64,000 bases of DNA from UBA3824 sp017541145 (GCA_947168365.1 CAMVLO010000004.1:41661-105660), one strand, 5' to 3'. Shown: positions 56,084 to 63,710, numbered from the stretch's first letter. Notes: generated by a model not told the origin, from the letters alone. Program-made: numbers and translations.

Positions 56084-56380
56084 TCATTTTTTTATACCGA
56101 TTAATTTTACTACCGTATTTTTGATATTAGCAACAAGCGGTATTTTTTTAATATCATCCAAAATCGAATTATTAAACTTTCTGTCTGGTTCTATATTGTT
56201 AAAACAAATTCTGTTAGCATCCAAAGTCTTTATTAACAAACACTTATCATCAGTAATAATTAGAAGATGATCACCATCTAACAGTTCAGTTTGGTAATAA
56301 GAAGTCAAAACCTTGCGCGACATATCGCAACAAGATATCGAAATCAATACAACAATCAATATCAAAATTCTAAATATCAT
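56084..56380 (-). CDS. Small putative lipoprotein
   Basis: The 98-residue product has a hydrophobic signal with a possible lipobox (VLISISCCD, Cys 17 or 18). The mature part is short, alpha/beta, with LLDGDHLLIITDDKCLLIK as its most ordered stretch. It is transcribed against the transporter genes, which splits pstC-like from pstA-like. No family assigned. Confidence 0.45.
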   Translation of the reverse strand: MIFRILILIVVLISISCCDMSRKVLTSYYQTELLDGDHLLIITDDKCLLIKTLDANRICFNNIEPDRKFNNSILDDIKKIPLVANIKNTVVKLIGIKK

Positions 56381-56559
56381 AACCGCAAAAATATAACATC
56401 ATTAAAGACAAAAAAACAATTAAATATTAAAATTCAATAACAAAATCTAAGCATTACTTTTTTTTTGACATCAAAATATCTTAGCCGCGAAACCTACTAC
56501 GGAGAATCAATTTTTTTCAACAATAACGACTTAATCTTGTAAGAAAATTAAGCAAAAAC

Positions 56560-56635
56560 TGCAAAACTCCATTTTTGAAAATGTAATATTCCACCGACTA
56601 ACTTCGGGTGCGGAAAGTATTGTGTCGTAATTTTG
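56560..56635 (+). promoter_or_regulatory. Phased direct-repeat operator and promoter of the pstA-like/pstB-like operon
   Basis: Repeat 1 TGCAAAACTCCA (56560-56571), 10-base spacer, repeat 2 TGTAATATTCCA (56582-56593). The -7 element TAATTTTG ends at 56635, 42 bases after repeat 2. Repeat 1 is identical to that of the pstC-like gene. Confidence 0.8.
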
Positions 56636-56654
56636 CAGCGAAAAAAATTGTATT

Positions 56655-57503
56655 ATGAAACCGAGTATTGTATTTGAAAAAATAGCCAAAGGCTTTATGA
56701 TAATCTCCATTGCGGTGGTTTTCGTGATGGTTGCGAGCATTATCTACACGATTTTTAAGCGCGGATTCAGTTGCATAACGTGGGAGATGGTAACCTCGCT
56801 GCCTAAAGGCGGATTCTACATCGGCGGCGAAGGCGGCTTCCTCAACGCCACTGTCGGCTCGCTTTACATCGTAGTTTCTTCCACCATTATCGGACTGATT
56901 ATCAGCATTCCCATAGTGTTTTACCTTAATGTTTTCAAGTCGCAGAAATCGCGTCTCGCATATTGGACGAGGCTTGCTTTCGACGTGCTTTACGGCATTC
57001 CGTCGATAGTTTACGGCGCATTTGCGTTTTCGTTGATGATTTACCTCGGCATCAGGACATCGCTTTTGGGCGGCATCATCGTGATAACTCTCTTGATAAT
57101 ACCGATTTTGATGCGTTCGATGGACGAAGTTGCGAGAAATTTTCCGCGCGATTTGTTGGAGGCGTCATATTCACTCGGAGCAACAAGATTGGAAACTATC
57201 GGCGTGGTTCTCAGACAGATAGCACCCGGAATTGCAACGGCAACATTGCTTTCGGTAGGTCGTGCAATAGGCGACGCAGCGGGCGTGATGTTTACGGCGG
57301 GATTTTCGGATTCGATACCCACGACACTTTCGCAACCGGCTGCAACTCTGCCGCTTAGCATATTCTTCCAACTGAGCGCACCTCAGGCGGAGGTTCAGAA
57401 CAGAGCCTACGCCGCCGCTCTTGTTTTAACAATTATTGTGTTGGTAATCAGTCTTTTGGGACGTTTTATCACCAACCGTTTTTCAAAACACAAATTAAAC
57501 TAA
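56655..57503 (+). CDS. PstA-like ABC transporter permease
   Basis: The 282-residue permease has six membrane helices and the transport signature RDLLEASYSLGATRLETIGV near residue 170. It has LYGIPSIVYGAFAFSLM and SVGRAIGDAAGVMFTAGFSD, typical of PstA. The gap to the ATPase gene is 10 bases, so both are one transcript. Base composition is richer in G and C than in the pstC-like gene. Confidence 0.9.
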   Translation: MKPSIVFEKIAKGFMIISIAVVFVMVASIIYTIFKRGFSCITWEMVTSLPKGGFYIGGEGGFLNATVGSLYIVVSSTIIGLIISIPIVFYLNVFKSQKSRLAYWTRLAFDVLYGIPSIVYGAFAFSLMIYLGIRTSLLGGIIVITLLIIPILMRSMDEVARNFPRDLLEASYSLGATRLETIGVVLRQIAPGIATATLLSVGRAIGDAAGVMFTAGFSDSIPTTLSQPAATLPLSIFFQLSAPQAEVQNRAYAAALVLTIIVLVISLLGRFITNRFSKHKLN

Positions 57504-57513
57504 GAAAGATATT

Positions 57514-58362
57514 ATGTGGTTTAAAAATCTATTTTTGCGCAAGTTTTTGGCAAGCGACAGCAACGAGCCGTTTGTTGCCGACGAAAAATTCCAACACCCA
57601 GAAGAGGCAGCGGAAATCAAGGTGGAAAATTTCAACCTTTGGATTGACAAATCGCACATTCTCAAAGATATAAACCTAACTATCCCAGCCAACAAAATCA
57701 CTTGTATCATCGGTCCGTCGGGTTGTGGAAAGTCAACGCTTTTGAAGTCGTTCAACCGTCTGAACGATTCCATTGAGCACTTGAAAACTGACGGTAAGAT
57801 AAAACTTGGCAACGACGACATTGTAAACTGTTCTGAATCAGACCTTGTGGAACTCCGCCGCAAAATTGGACTTGTGCCGCAGCGTCCCACGCCGTTGCCG
57901 ATGTCGATAATGAACAACGTTGCATACGGCTGCAAGATTCACGGTATCAAAAAGATACGTCAGCTCCGCAAAATTGTCCGCCACTATCTCCGCGTGGTGG
58001 GACTTTGGGACGAGGTGAAAGACCGTCTCCGTTCTCCTGCCGTTCGTCTGTCGATTGGTCAGCAACAGCGTCTTTGCCTTGCGCGCAGCCTTGCCGTCGA
58101 GCCTGAATTTATCCTTGCCGACGAAGCCACATCAGCCCTCGACCCTGTTTCGAGCCGCATTGTGGAGGATCTGTTCGTAAAACTCAAAGAACATTATTCG
58201 ATAATAATGGTAACTCATACTTTACGTCAGGCAATGCGCATCGCCGACTATGTCGTCTTCATTTATATGGGCGAAATCATTGAGGTCGGTGATGCTCGTG
58301 AAGTCTTCAAGAATCCCAAAAACGAACTGACCAAGAAGTATTTGCAGGGCGCGTTCAGTTGA
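57514..58362 (+). CDS. PstB-like ABC transporter ATPase
   Basis: The 282-residue ATPase has a 30-residue N-terminal extension, Walker A IIGPSGCGKSTLLKSFNRLN near residue 68, Q-loop VPQRPTPLPMSI, and Walker B EFILADEATSALDP near 195, with THTLRQAMRIADY as the switch region. The overall order is that of PstB. Two differences from the usual form are seen: the signature reads LSIGQQQRL, with Ile in place of the first Gly of LSGGQ, and the D-E-P of Walker B is D-E-A. Both may be natural variants in this lineage. The promoter of AAA copy C follows within 48 bases of the stop. Confidence 0.88.
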   Translation: MWFKNLFLRKFLASDSNEPFVADEKFQHPEEAAEIKVENFNLWIDKSHILKDINLTIPANKITCIIGPSGCGKSTLLKSFNRLNDSIEHLKTDGKIKLGNDDIVNCSESDLVELRRKIGLVPQRPTPLPMSIMNNVAYGCKIHGIKKIRQLRKIVRHYLRVVGLWDEVKDRLRSPAVRLSIGQQQRLCLARSLAVEPEFILADEATSALDPVSSRIVEDLFVKLKEHYSIIMVTHTLRQAMRIADYVVFIYMGEIIEVGDAREVFKNPKNELTKKYLQGAFS

Positions 58363-58387
58363 TTAATATTGAAAACAGAGATTTTTT

Positions 58388-58441
58388 TCCTGTTTTGACA
58401 AAAATAGTGTATCTTTGCGGTAGAAGAAAAACTTTTACCGC
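58388..58441 (+). promoter_or_regulatory. Shared promoter and leader inverted repeat, AAA copy C
   Basis: TATCTTTG at 58410-58417 precedes GCGGTA (58417-58422) and TACCGC (58436-58441), with an additional AAG/CTT pair inside. ATG follows at 58443. The region between the pstB-like stop (58362) and this element is only about 25 bases. Confidence 0.7.
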
Positions 58442-58442
58442 A

Positions 58443-60032
58443 ATGAAACAACTACCTATCGGCATACAGACGTTTTCGGAGATAATCAACCGAAATATGG
58501 TATATGTGGACAAAACCGAATTGATTTACAAGATGGTTTCGTCGCAGAAATACTATTTTCTTTCCCGTCCGCGAAGGTTCGGCAAATCGTTGCTAATTAG
58601 CACATTGCAGGCATATTTTGAGGGGAAGAAAGATTTATTCAAAGGTTGCAAAATCGAAAACCTTGAAACCCAATGGGAACAATATCCCGTGGTGGATATT
58701 TCGTTTGCCAAATGCAAATCGGACAAGTTGGATGAGATTGTAAAATTCGTGTCAATTGAATTATCAAGACAAGAGTTCAAATACGGACTTGTTGACAAAG
58801 TAGAGACATCAAAAGGAAACGAGTCTGTTGACACAAATTTTAATGTACGTCTCAATAATATCATCGAATCCGCATTTCAACAGACCGGCAAACAGGTTGT
58901 TCTTCTTATCGACGAATACGATGCATTGATGCTCAACACAATCACCGATTTGAAAGTTCAGGATGCTGTGCGCGTTCACATGAACAACCTCTTTTCGCCG
59001 ATAAAAGATTTGGACCCGAAACTGAAATTTGTGTTTATAACGGGAATCACCAAACTGAGCCAAATGTCGATTTTTTCAACTCTCAACAATTTAAAAGACA
59101 TTTCGTTGAACCCAAAATTCGGTACTCTCTGCGGCATCACCGACCACGAACTTCAAACTACTTTGAAAGATTATGTTGACGAATTTGCCGAGGAATTGGA
59201 TGTGGATTTTGCAACAATGGTCTCGCTACTCAAACAGCGTTACGACGGCTATCATTTTGCTAAAAACTGCGACGGCGTGTTCAATCCGTTCAGTCTATTC
59301 AACGCATTAACTGACAAGGATTTTCAGGATTATTGGGTGCGCACGTCCACACCGTCGTCGCTGATAGCATTGCTCAGGAAAAACGCCGGACTGCAAATCA
59401 ACGAAATGGAGGGAATTTTTATGAGTAGCGGACGTTTTGACGTGCCGATTGAGCGTGTAACCGACATCGTTCCGTTCCTCTATCAGAGCGGCTACCTTAC
59501 AATCCAAAGTTACGACAAGGATTTCAACCAATATATCATCGGCTTCCCTAATCAGGAGGTAAGAAACGGATTTTCAGAAAGTTTAATAAAAAATTACATC
59601 GAAGAGGACATCGGCTTCAACAACGATATTTTCCGCCGCTCGGTGGTAACCGCAATCAAGGAAGACAATCCCGAGATTCTTTTGCAACATCTACAAGATT
59701 TTTTGTGCAAAATTCCATACCCGAACGATGCCGCCAACACCCCGGAATGGTATTATCAAAACCTTTTGTATGCGATTTTGGCGACCTGCGGACTGAATAT
59801 TCAATCAGAAATCCGCACTTCCGACGGACGCATTGATTTCGTATTGTTTTCTCCGAAATCAATTTTTCTTTTCGAGTTTAAACTCAACAAATCGGCGCAA
59901 GAAGCATTATCTCAAATCGACGAAAAAGATTACGCCAGAAAGTTCTCGTTTGAGGACAGAAAAATTTGGAAAATCGGCGTGAACTTTTCAAGCGAAAAGA
60001 GGACTGTAGATGAATGGAAGATTGAAAAATAA
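58443..60032 (+). CDS. AAA-ATPase_like / PD-(D/E)XK nuclease protein, copy C
   Basis: ATG 58443 is used because the shared leader ends one base before it. The 529-residue protein is a mosaic. Its first 37 residues resemble copy B (YKMVSSQKY), the stretch FEGKKDLFKGCKIENLETQW and the ATPase core resemble copy A almost exactly, while the section after LNNL (LNPKFGTLCGITDHELQTTL to DYWVRTSTPSSL) is unlike both. The nuclease half from FSESLIKNYIEEDIGF is again identical to copy A. P-loop, Walker B and the D...E-x-K core are intact. Confidence 0.85.
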   Translation: MKQLPIGIQTFSEIINRNMVYVDKTELIYKMVSSQKYYFLSRPRRFGKSLLISTLQAYFEGKKDLFKGCKIENLETQWEQYPVVDISFAKCKSDKLDEIVKFVSIELSRQEFKYGLVDKVETSKGNESVDTNFNVRLNNIIESAFQQTGKQVVLLIDEYDALMLNTITDLKVQDAVRVHMNNLFSPIKDLDPKLKFVFITGITKLSQMSIFSTLNNLKDISLNPKFGTLCGITDHELQTTLKDYVDEFAEELDVDFATMVSLLKQRYDGYHFAKNCDGVFNPFSLFNALTDKDFQDYWVRTSTPSSLIALLRKNAGLQINEMEGIFMSSGRFDVPIERVTDIVPFLYQSGYLTIQSYDKDFNQYIIGFPNQEVRNGFSESLIKNYIEEDIGFNNDIFRRSVVTAIKEDNPEILLQHLQDFLCKIPYPNDAANTPEWYYQNLLYAILATCGLNIQSEIRTSDGRIDFVLFSPKSIFLFEFKLNKSAQEALSQIDEKDYARKFSFEDRKIWKIGVNFSSEKRTVDEWKIEK

Positions 60033-60043
60033 TTAATGTAATT

Positions 60044-60808
60044 ATGGAAATTAACAGATTAAAACCATACCAAAGAGTTCTTTATAAAGAAGATGACTTG
60101 CCTGGTTGGAAAATGGCTTTGTTAATTGGTAATCAAAATATTATCGACAAAAAATGTAAAAAACTTTGGAAGAATTATATTATTTATCAGGGAGGTGAAT
60201 GGGCAAATTTGACAGAAGATGATTATTCTTATCAACCTCCTGCTTGGATGATGCACCAAACTACTAATTTGGTATATTCCACAGAATTAGATAAATGGTT
60301 TTTGCCCGAAGAGAGCATTCCTATACCATCCTCTAAATGTTATAATACCAACGTGTTTAATATATCGTATGTTTTAGATGAAAATTTTAATACAGTATCA
60401 GAATTGAAATACCTCTATGAGGAATCATGTTGTAATAGTAATCATCCACACTTTAACTTGGAGGCAGAAACAACTGTAAAAACAAATACAGAAGATTACA
60501 ACTTTACGTTTTTGTATTCCAAGACTTAGAATAAAGATATTGATGTATTTTTGAACAATATTTCAAATGGGCATTTTGCAAAATTCATTATTGAGGAATA
60601 TTATCAAATAAAAATCTTAGTGTGGAGTAAAAATGGAATTTGTAGGGTTGTATTCCAAAATTATGATGGTGGAGATGTTAAAGTACCTATTCAATTTGAA
60701 ATAGAAATTAATGATTGTATATCTGTATTTAAAACATTTTTCAATAAATTGAAATCAGAATATGAATCATTAGAACGTCAAGTATTTGCAAACCTTAATA
60801 ATGAATGA
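60044..60808 (+). pseudogene. Unknown gene interrupted by an in-frame TAG
   Basis: An open frame from ATG 60044 (MEINRLKPYQRVLYKEDDLP) stops with TAG at 60527-60529 after 161 codons. The same frame then continues without further stop to 60808 with normal protein-like sequence (FLNNISNGHFAKFIIEEYYQ; GICRVVFQNYDGGDVKVP), and no ATG exists near its beginning. The simplest reading is one gene of about 254 codons with a single nonsense change. No family is recognised. It follows AAA copy C by 11 bases and may have been its accessory gene. Confidence 0.5.
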
Positions 60809-60984
60809 CTTTTTAGGCATTTTTTAGCATATAATTTCACCAATAATATTTTTGCATAGAGCGTTTAGAGGGAAAAACTCGGGTGATGTTTTTTCTCCAT
60901 AATAATGTCAACAGTCAATTTACCAATATAAACTTTCCACACAAAATACCAATTTTAGACATTTCTTCCAAAAAATTATTTTCT

Positions 60985-61016
60985 CTTGGTGAATTTTTCC
61001 AAGCTCTCTATCTTTG
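60985..61016 (+). promoter_or_regulatory. Promoter and possible operator of nifH
   Basis: The -7 element TATCTTTG lies at 61009-61016 with TTGG at 60986-60989 at the -33 position. A small palindrome CTTGG (60985-60989) and CCAAG (60999-61003) with a 9-base gap overlaps the -33 element and could be a repressor site. The phased repeat operator of the cys genes is not present here. Confidence 0.4.
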
Positions 61017-61055
61017 CACCGTAATTAAAAACAAGTTTAAACAAACAATCACAAA

Positions 61056-61904
61056 ATGAGTGAAATCAGACAAATAGCTATATACGGCAAAGGCGGTATT
61101 GGCAAATCGACTACAACACAGAACCTTACGGCAGGTTTGGTGGAACACGGAAAGAAAGTAATGGTAGTGGGCTGCGACCCGAAGGCGGATTCTACACGTC
61201 TCCTTCTCAACGGCTTGGCGCAGAAAACCGTGCTTGACACCATCCGCGAAGAGGGCGAAGACATCTCTCTCGACAGAATTTTGAAAGAGGGTTACGGCGG
61301 CACACGCTGCGTGGAATCGGGCGGACCTGAACCCGGCGTTGGTTGCGCAGGACGCGGTATCATCACCTCTATCAATATGTTGGAAAACCTCGGCGCGTAT
61401 ACCGAAGATCTTGACTATGTATTTTACGACGTGCTCGGCGACGTAGTCTGCGGTGGTTTTGCAATGCCTATCCGCGAGGGCAAGGCCAAGGAGATTTACA
61501 TCGTAGCTTCTGGCGAAATGATGGCACTCTATGCCGCTAACAACATCGCCAAAGGTATTCAGCGTTATGCCAAGACGGGCGGAGTAAGACTCGGCGGCAT
61601 CATTTGCAACAGCCGCAAGGTGGACCACGAACGTGACCTTTTGCGTGCGTTTGCTAAGGAACTCGGCACTCAACTTCTCTACTTCGTGCCCCGCGACAAC
61701 ATCGTTCAGCACGCTGAAATTCACAAGAAAACGGTTATCGAGTACAAACCCGAATCGGGTCAGGCTCAGGAATACCGCAACCTTGCCAAAGCAATCATCG
61801 ACAACCAAAAATTCGTAATCCCTACTCCGATGACGCAGGAGCGTCTTGAAGAAATCCTTATGGAATACGGCTTTATGGAAACCGCCGACGATTACAAAAT
61901 CTAA
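61056..61904 (+). CDS. nifH: Nitrogenase iron protein NifH
   Basis: NifH is the homodimeric ATP-dependent reductase that gives electrons to the nitrogenase MoFe (or variant) protein and also takes part in cofactor maturation. The 282-residue protein is complete: P-loop GKGGIGKSTTTQN (residues 11-23), GCDPKADSTRLLL, cluster-binding Cys 97 (GVGCAGRG) and Cys 132 (DVVCGGF), and the ADP-ribosylation-type Arg 100. The wording EREEGED-like loop, SINMLENLGAYTEDLDYVFY and ICNSRKVDHERDLL places it with the anaerobe/AnfH-like sequence groups rather than cyanobacterial NifH. No nifD, nifK, nifE or nifN is found next to it in the window; a NifX/NifB-like gene follows at 61997. Confidence 0.93.
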   Translation: MSEIRQIAIYGKGGIGKSTTTQNLTAGLVEHGKKVMVVGCDPKADSTRLLLNGLAQKTVLDTIREEGEDISLDRILKEGYGGTRCVESGGPEPGVGCAGRGIITSINMLENLGAYTEDLDYVFYDVLGDVVCGGFAMPIREGKAKEIYIVASGEMMALYAANNIAKGIQRYAKTGGVRLGGIICNSRKVDHERDLLRAFAKELGTQLLYFVPRDNIVQHAEIHKKTVIEYKPESGQAQEYRNLAKAIIDNQKFVIPTPMTQERLEEILMEYGFMETADDYKI

Positions 61905-61925
61905 TACTTTTTTGACCACGGAATG

Positions 61926-61972
61926 CACAGAAAACACAGACGAATTGATTCTTGTTTTCCGTGTTTTCTGTG
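61926..61972 (+). repeat. 12-bp inverted repeat between nifH and the NifX-like gene
   Basis: CACAGAAAACAC (61926-61937) and GTGTTTTCTGTG (61961-61972) pair perfectly around a 23-nt loop. It could protect the nifH mRNA 3' end or lower read-through. The words ACCACGGAATGCACAGAAAA also resemble a widespread dispersed repeat. Confidence 0.6.
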
Positions 61973-61996
61973 TTAAATTTCAAAGACACCATAATT

Positions 61997-62425
61997 ATGA
62001 GTTACAAAATTGCGGTTGCCACATCCGACAGTGTGAATGTTGACTTGCATTTCGGCAGCACCGAAGTGTTTTTGATTTATCAGGTTGACGGACAGAAATA
62101 TAAGTTTCTTGAAAGTCGCAAAGTTTTGGACAGAGCCAACGCCCCAAAAATCGGCTGCAACTGCGGTGACGGCGGTGGTAATTCTTGTGGCGGCGGCAAC
62201 AATTCTTGCGGCGGCGGTGAACAATCCGAAGCTGTAGAACTCCTCTCCGACTGCCGTGCAATAGTTTGCGCAAAAATCGGTAGAAACATCATCCGTCAAT
62301 TTGAACTCCGCGCAATATCAACTTTCGACATCACACTTCCTGTAAAAGAAGCGTTAGAAAAAATTGTGGAGTATTATTATAAAGTAGACAACAGAAATTA
62401 CGGGACGAAAAAAAGGATAGGATAG
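61997..62425 (+). CDS. NifX/NifB-type Fe-Mo cofactor domain protein with Gly/Cys-rich insert
   Basis: ATG 61997 is chosen, as the longer frame would read through the hairpin. The 142-residue protein has the dinitrogenase FeMo cofactor biosynthesis fold (KIAVATSDSVNVDLHFGSTE at the start; CRAIVCAKIGRNIIRQFELR; late STFDITLPVKEALEKI), which binds cofactor intermediates. Between residues about 52 and 77 it has an unusual loop, CNCGDGGGNSCGGGNNSCGG, with five Cys including the flanking one. Such an insert could bind a metal or cluster. It is 92 bases from nifH and probably cotranscribed. Confidence 0.8.
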   Translation: MSYKIAVATSDSVNVDLHFGSTEVFLIYQVDGQKYKFLESRKVLDRANAPKIGCNCGDGGGNSCGGGNNSCGGGEQSEAVELLSDCRAIVCAKIGRNIIRQFELRAISTFDITLPVKEALEKIVEYYYKVDNRNYGTKKRIG

Positions 62426-62443
62426 TTTGTATTTTTATCATCG

Positions 62444-62484
62444 AAAAAAAGCACGTTTTTCAGAATGAAGAATGTGCTTTTTTT
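62444..62484 (+). terminator. Terminator after the NifX-like gene
   Basis: AAAAAAAGCAC (62444-62454) and GTGCTTTTTTT (62474-62484) pair with a 19-nt loop and end in a T run. Confidence 0.75.
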
Positions 62485-62564
62485 ATTTTTTTTAGTTTTT
62501 GGGTGTAATATTTTTCAAATTTGTGTGTCAATAGGGCAAAATTTATAAACATAATTAATTTACA

Positions 62565-63701
62565 ATGATGAAAAACACACTTATTTTTTCAGCCGCTATA
62601 TCTGCGGCAATGGCGCTTTCGGGCTGCAACGGCGGCGCTCAATCGCAAGACGGAATGATTATCGTTGATGTAGAAAATCCAGTATTAAAGGATGCTCCGC
62701 CTTTGAGTCAACTTGTTGAATCAGCGTATCTTATCCCATTGGAAAACGATACTGCATTGATAAAACAGATTATCAAATATCAGGTAACCGACAACAGAAT
62801 TATGGTGGCCGATTTTCCGTATTTGAGCAACGAACCAATCAAGATTTACGACAATAAAGGCAAGTTTATCAACTGTTTGCACAAAGGCAACGGTCCTGAG
62901 GAGGTGGATTATTACCAAAATTTTACCTACAACGAGCAAAAGCAAACCCTAATTGTTGCCAACGGACAATATTTAATTTTTTACGATAACAACGGCAAAT
63001 TTAAAGACAAAATCGAATTGCCGTATAAATTTACCCATATAATCAACACGGGCAATCAATACGCATTTTTTGTGGGCGATTTTCAGCAAAACGACAGCAT
63101 AGAATCTAAGATAATTATCTCTGATGGCGATTTTAAGTTGAAAGATAAGTTTTTCCCCTTCAAAGTGCAACGTTCGTTTTCGTTGAGTCCCGGCACTCCT
63201 ATAATAGCCTACAACGACAATATTTCCATTTTGCGCGATACTATTTATCAGTACAAAGATTCTAAACTTACTCCGCGATTCTATTTTAAATACGGTAACA
63301 GATTTTCCGACAGTAATTTACCCGAAGGCGAATCTATTATTCTTGACCAAATCCCAGGATATTTGCCCGGCGCATTTTATGAATCCGAAAACACTATAAT
63401 GTATCGAATCACAGAGATGTCGTTGAAGATAGCCAAAAATGTGGTATACAACAAAAAATCAGGCAATTACTATGTTTACACCTTCAACGGAGACGAAAAC
63501 GGAAACATAGAAATGCCATTTGGACATACCATAGGCGATTGTTACAACAACTATTTTAGTACAATCATAAACGACTCTAATTATGATAGTTACAAGCCGG
63601 AACTTCTTCCTCTATTGAGCGACACAGACAAAGAAATTCTCAACTCATACAATCCCGATGACAATCCAATAATTGTGATGTTTAAGTTTAAGGATTTCTA
63701 A
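62565..63701 (+). CDS. 6-bladed beta-propeller lipoprotein
   Basis: The 378-residue product is a lipoprotein (AAMALSGCNGG, Cys 21). The mature part has blade-like repeats: LVESAYLIPLENDTALIKQI, VTDNRIMVADFPYLS, IKIYDNKGKFINCLHKGNGP, FTYNEQKQTLIVANGQYLIF, YDNNGKFKDKIELPYKF. The GNGPEE motif marks the 6-bladed propeller family (DUF5128-like) frequent in Bacteroidales. It is a periplasmic or surface protein of unknown ligand. It has no visible relation to nitrogen fixation. Confidence 0.8.
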   Translation: MMKNTLIFSAAISAAMALSGCNGGAQSQDGMIIVDVENPVLKDAPPLSQLVESAYLIPLENDTALIKQIIKYQVTDNRIMVADFPYLSNEPIKIYDNKGKFINCLHKGNGPEEVDYYQNFTYNEQKQTLIVANGQYLIFYDNNGKFKDKIELPYKFTHIINTGNQYAFFVGDFQQNDSIESKIIISDGDFKLKDKFFPFKVQRSFSLSPGTPIIAYNDNISILRDTIYQYKDSKLTPRFYFKYGNRFSDSNLPEGESIILDQIPGYLPGAFYESENTIMYRITEMSLKIAKNVVYNKKSGNYYVYTFNGDENGNIEMPFGHTIGDCYNNYFSTIINDSNYDSYKPELLPLLSDTDKEILNSYNPDDNPIIVMFKFKDF

Positions 63702-63710
63702 AAACTATTT

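Noticed and set aside
60930..61016. Phased repeat operator upstream of nifH
   Set aside because: Two CCA-ending words exist (ending at 60939 and 60970) but they are 31 bp apart and do not match the consensus start.
61008..61937. 309-codon open frame antisense to nifH
   Set aside because: It mirrors the conserved NifH frame; the plus-strand product has every family motif and the antisense product has none.
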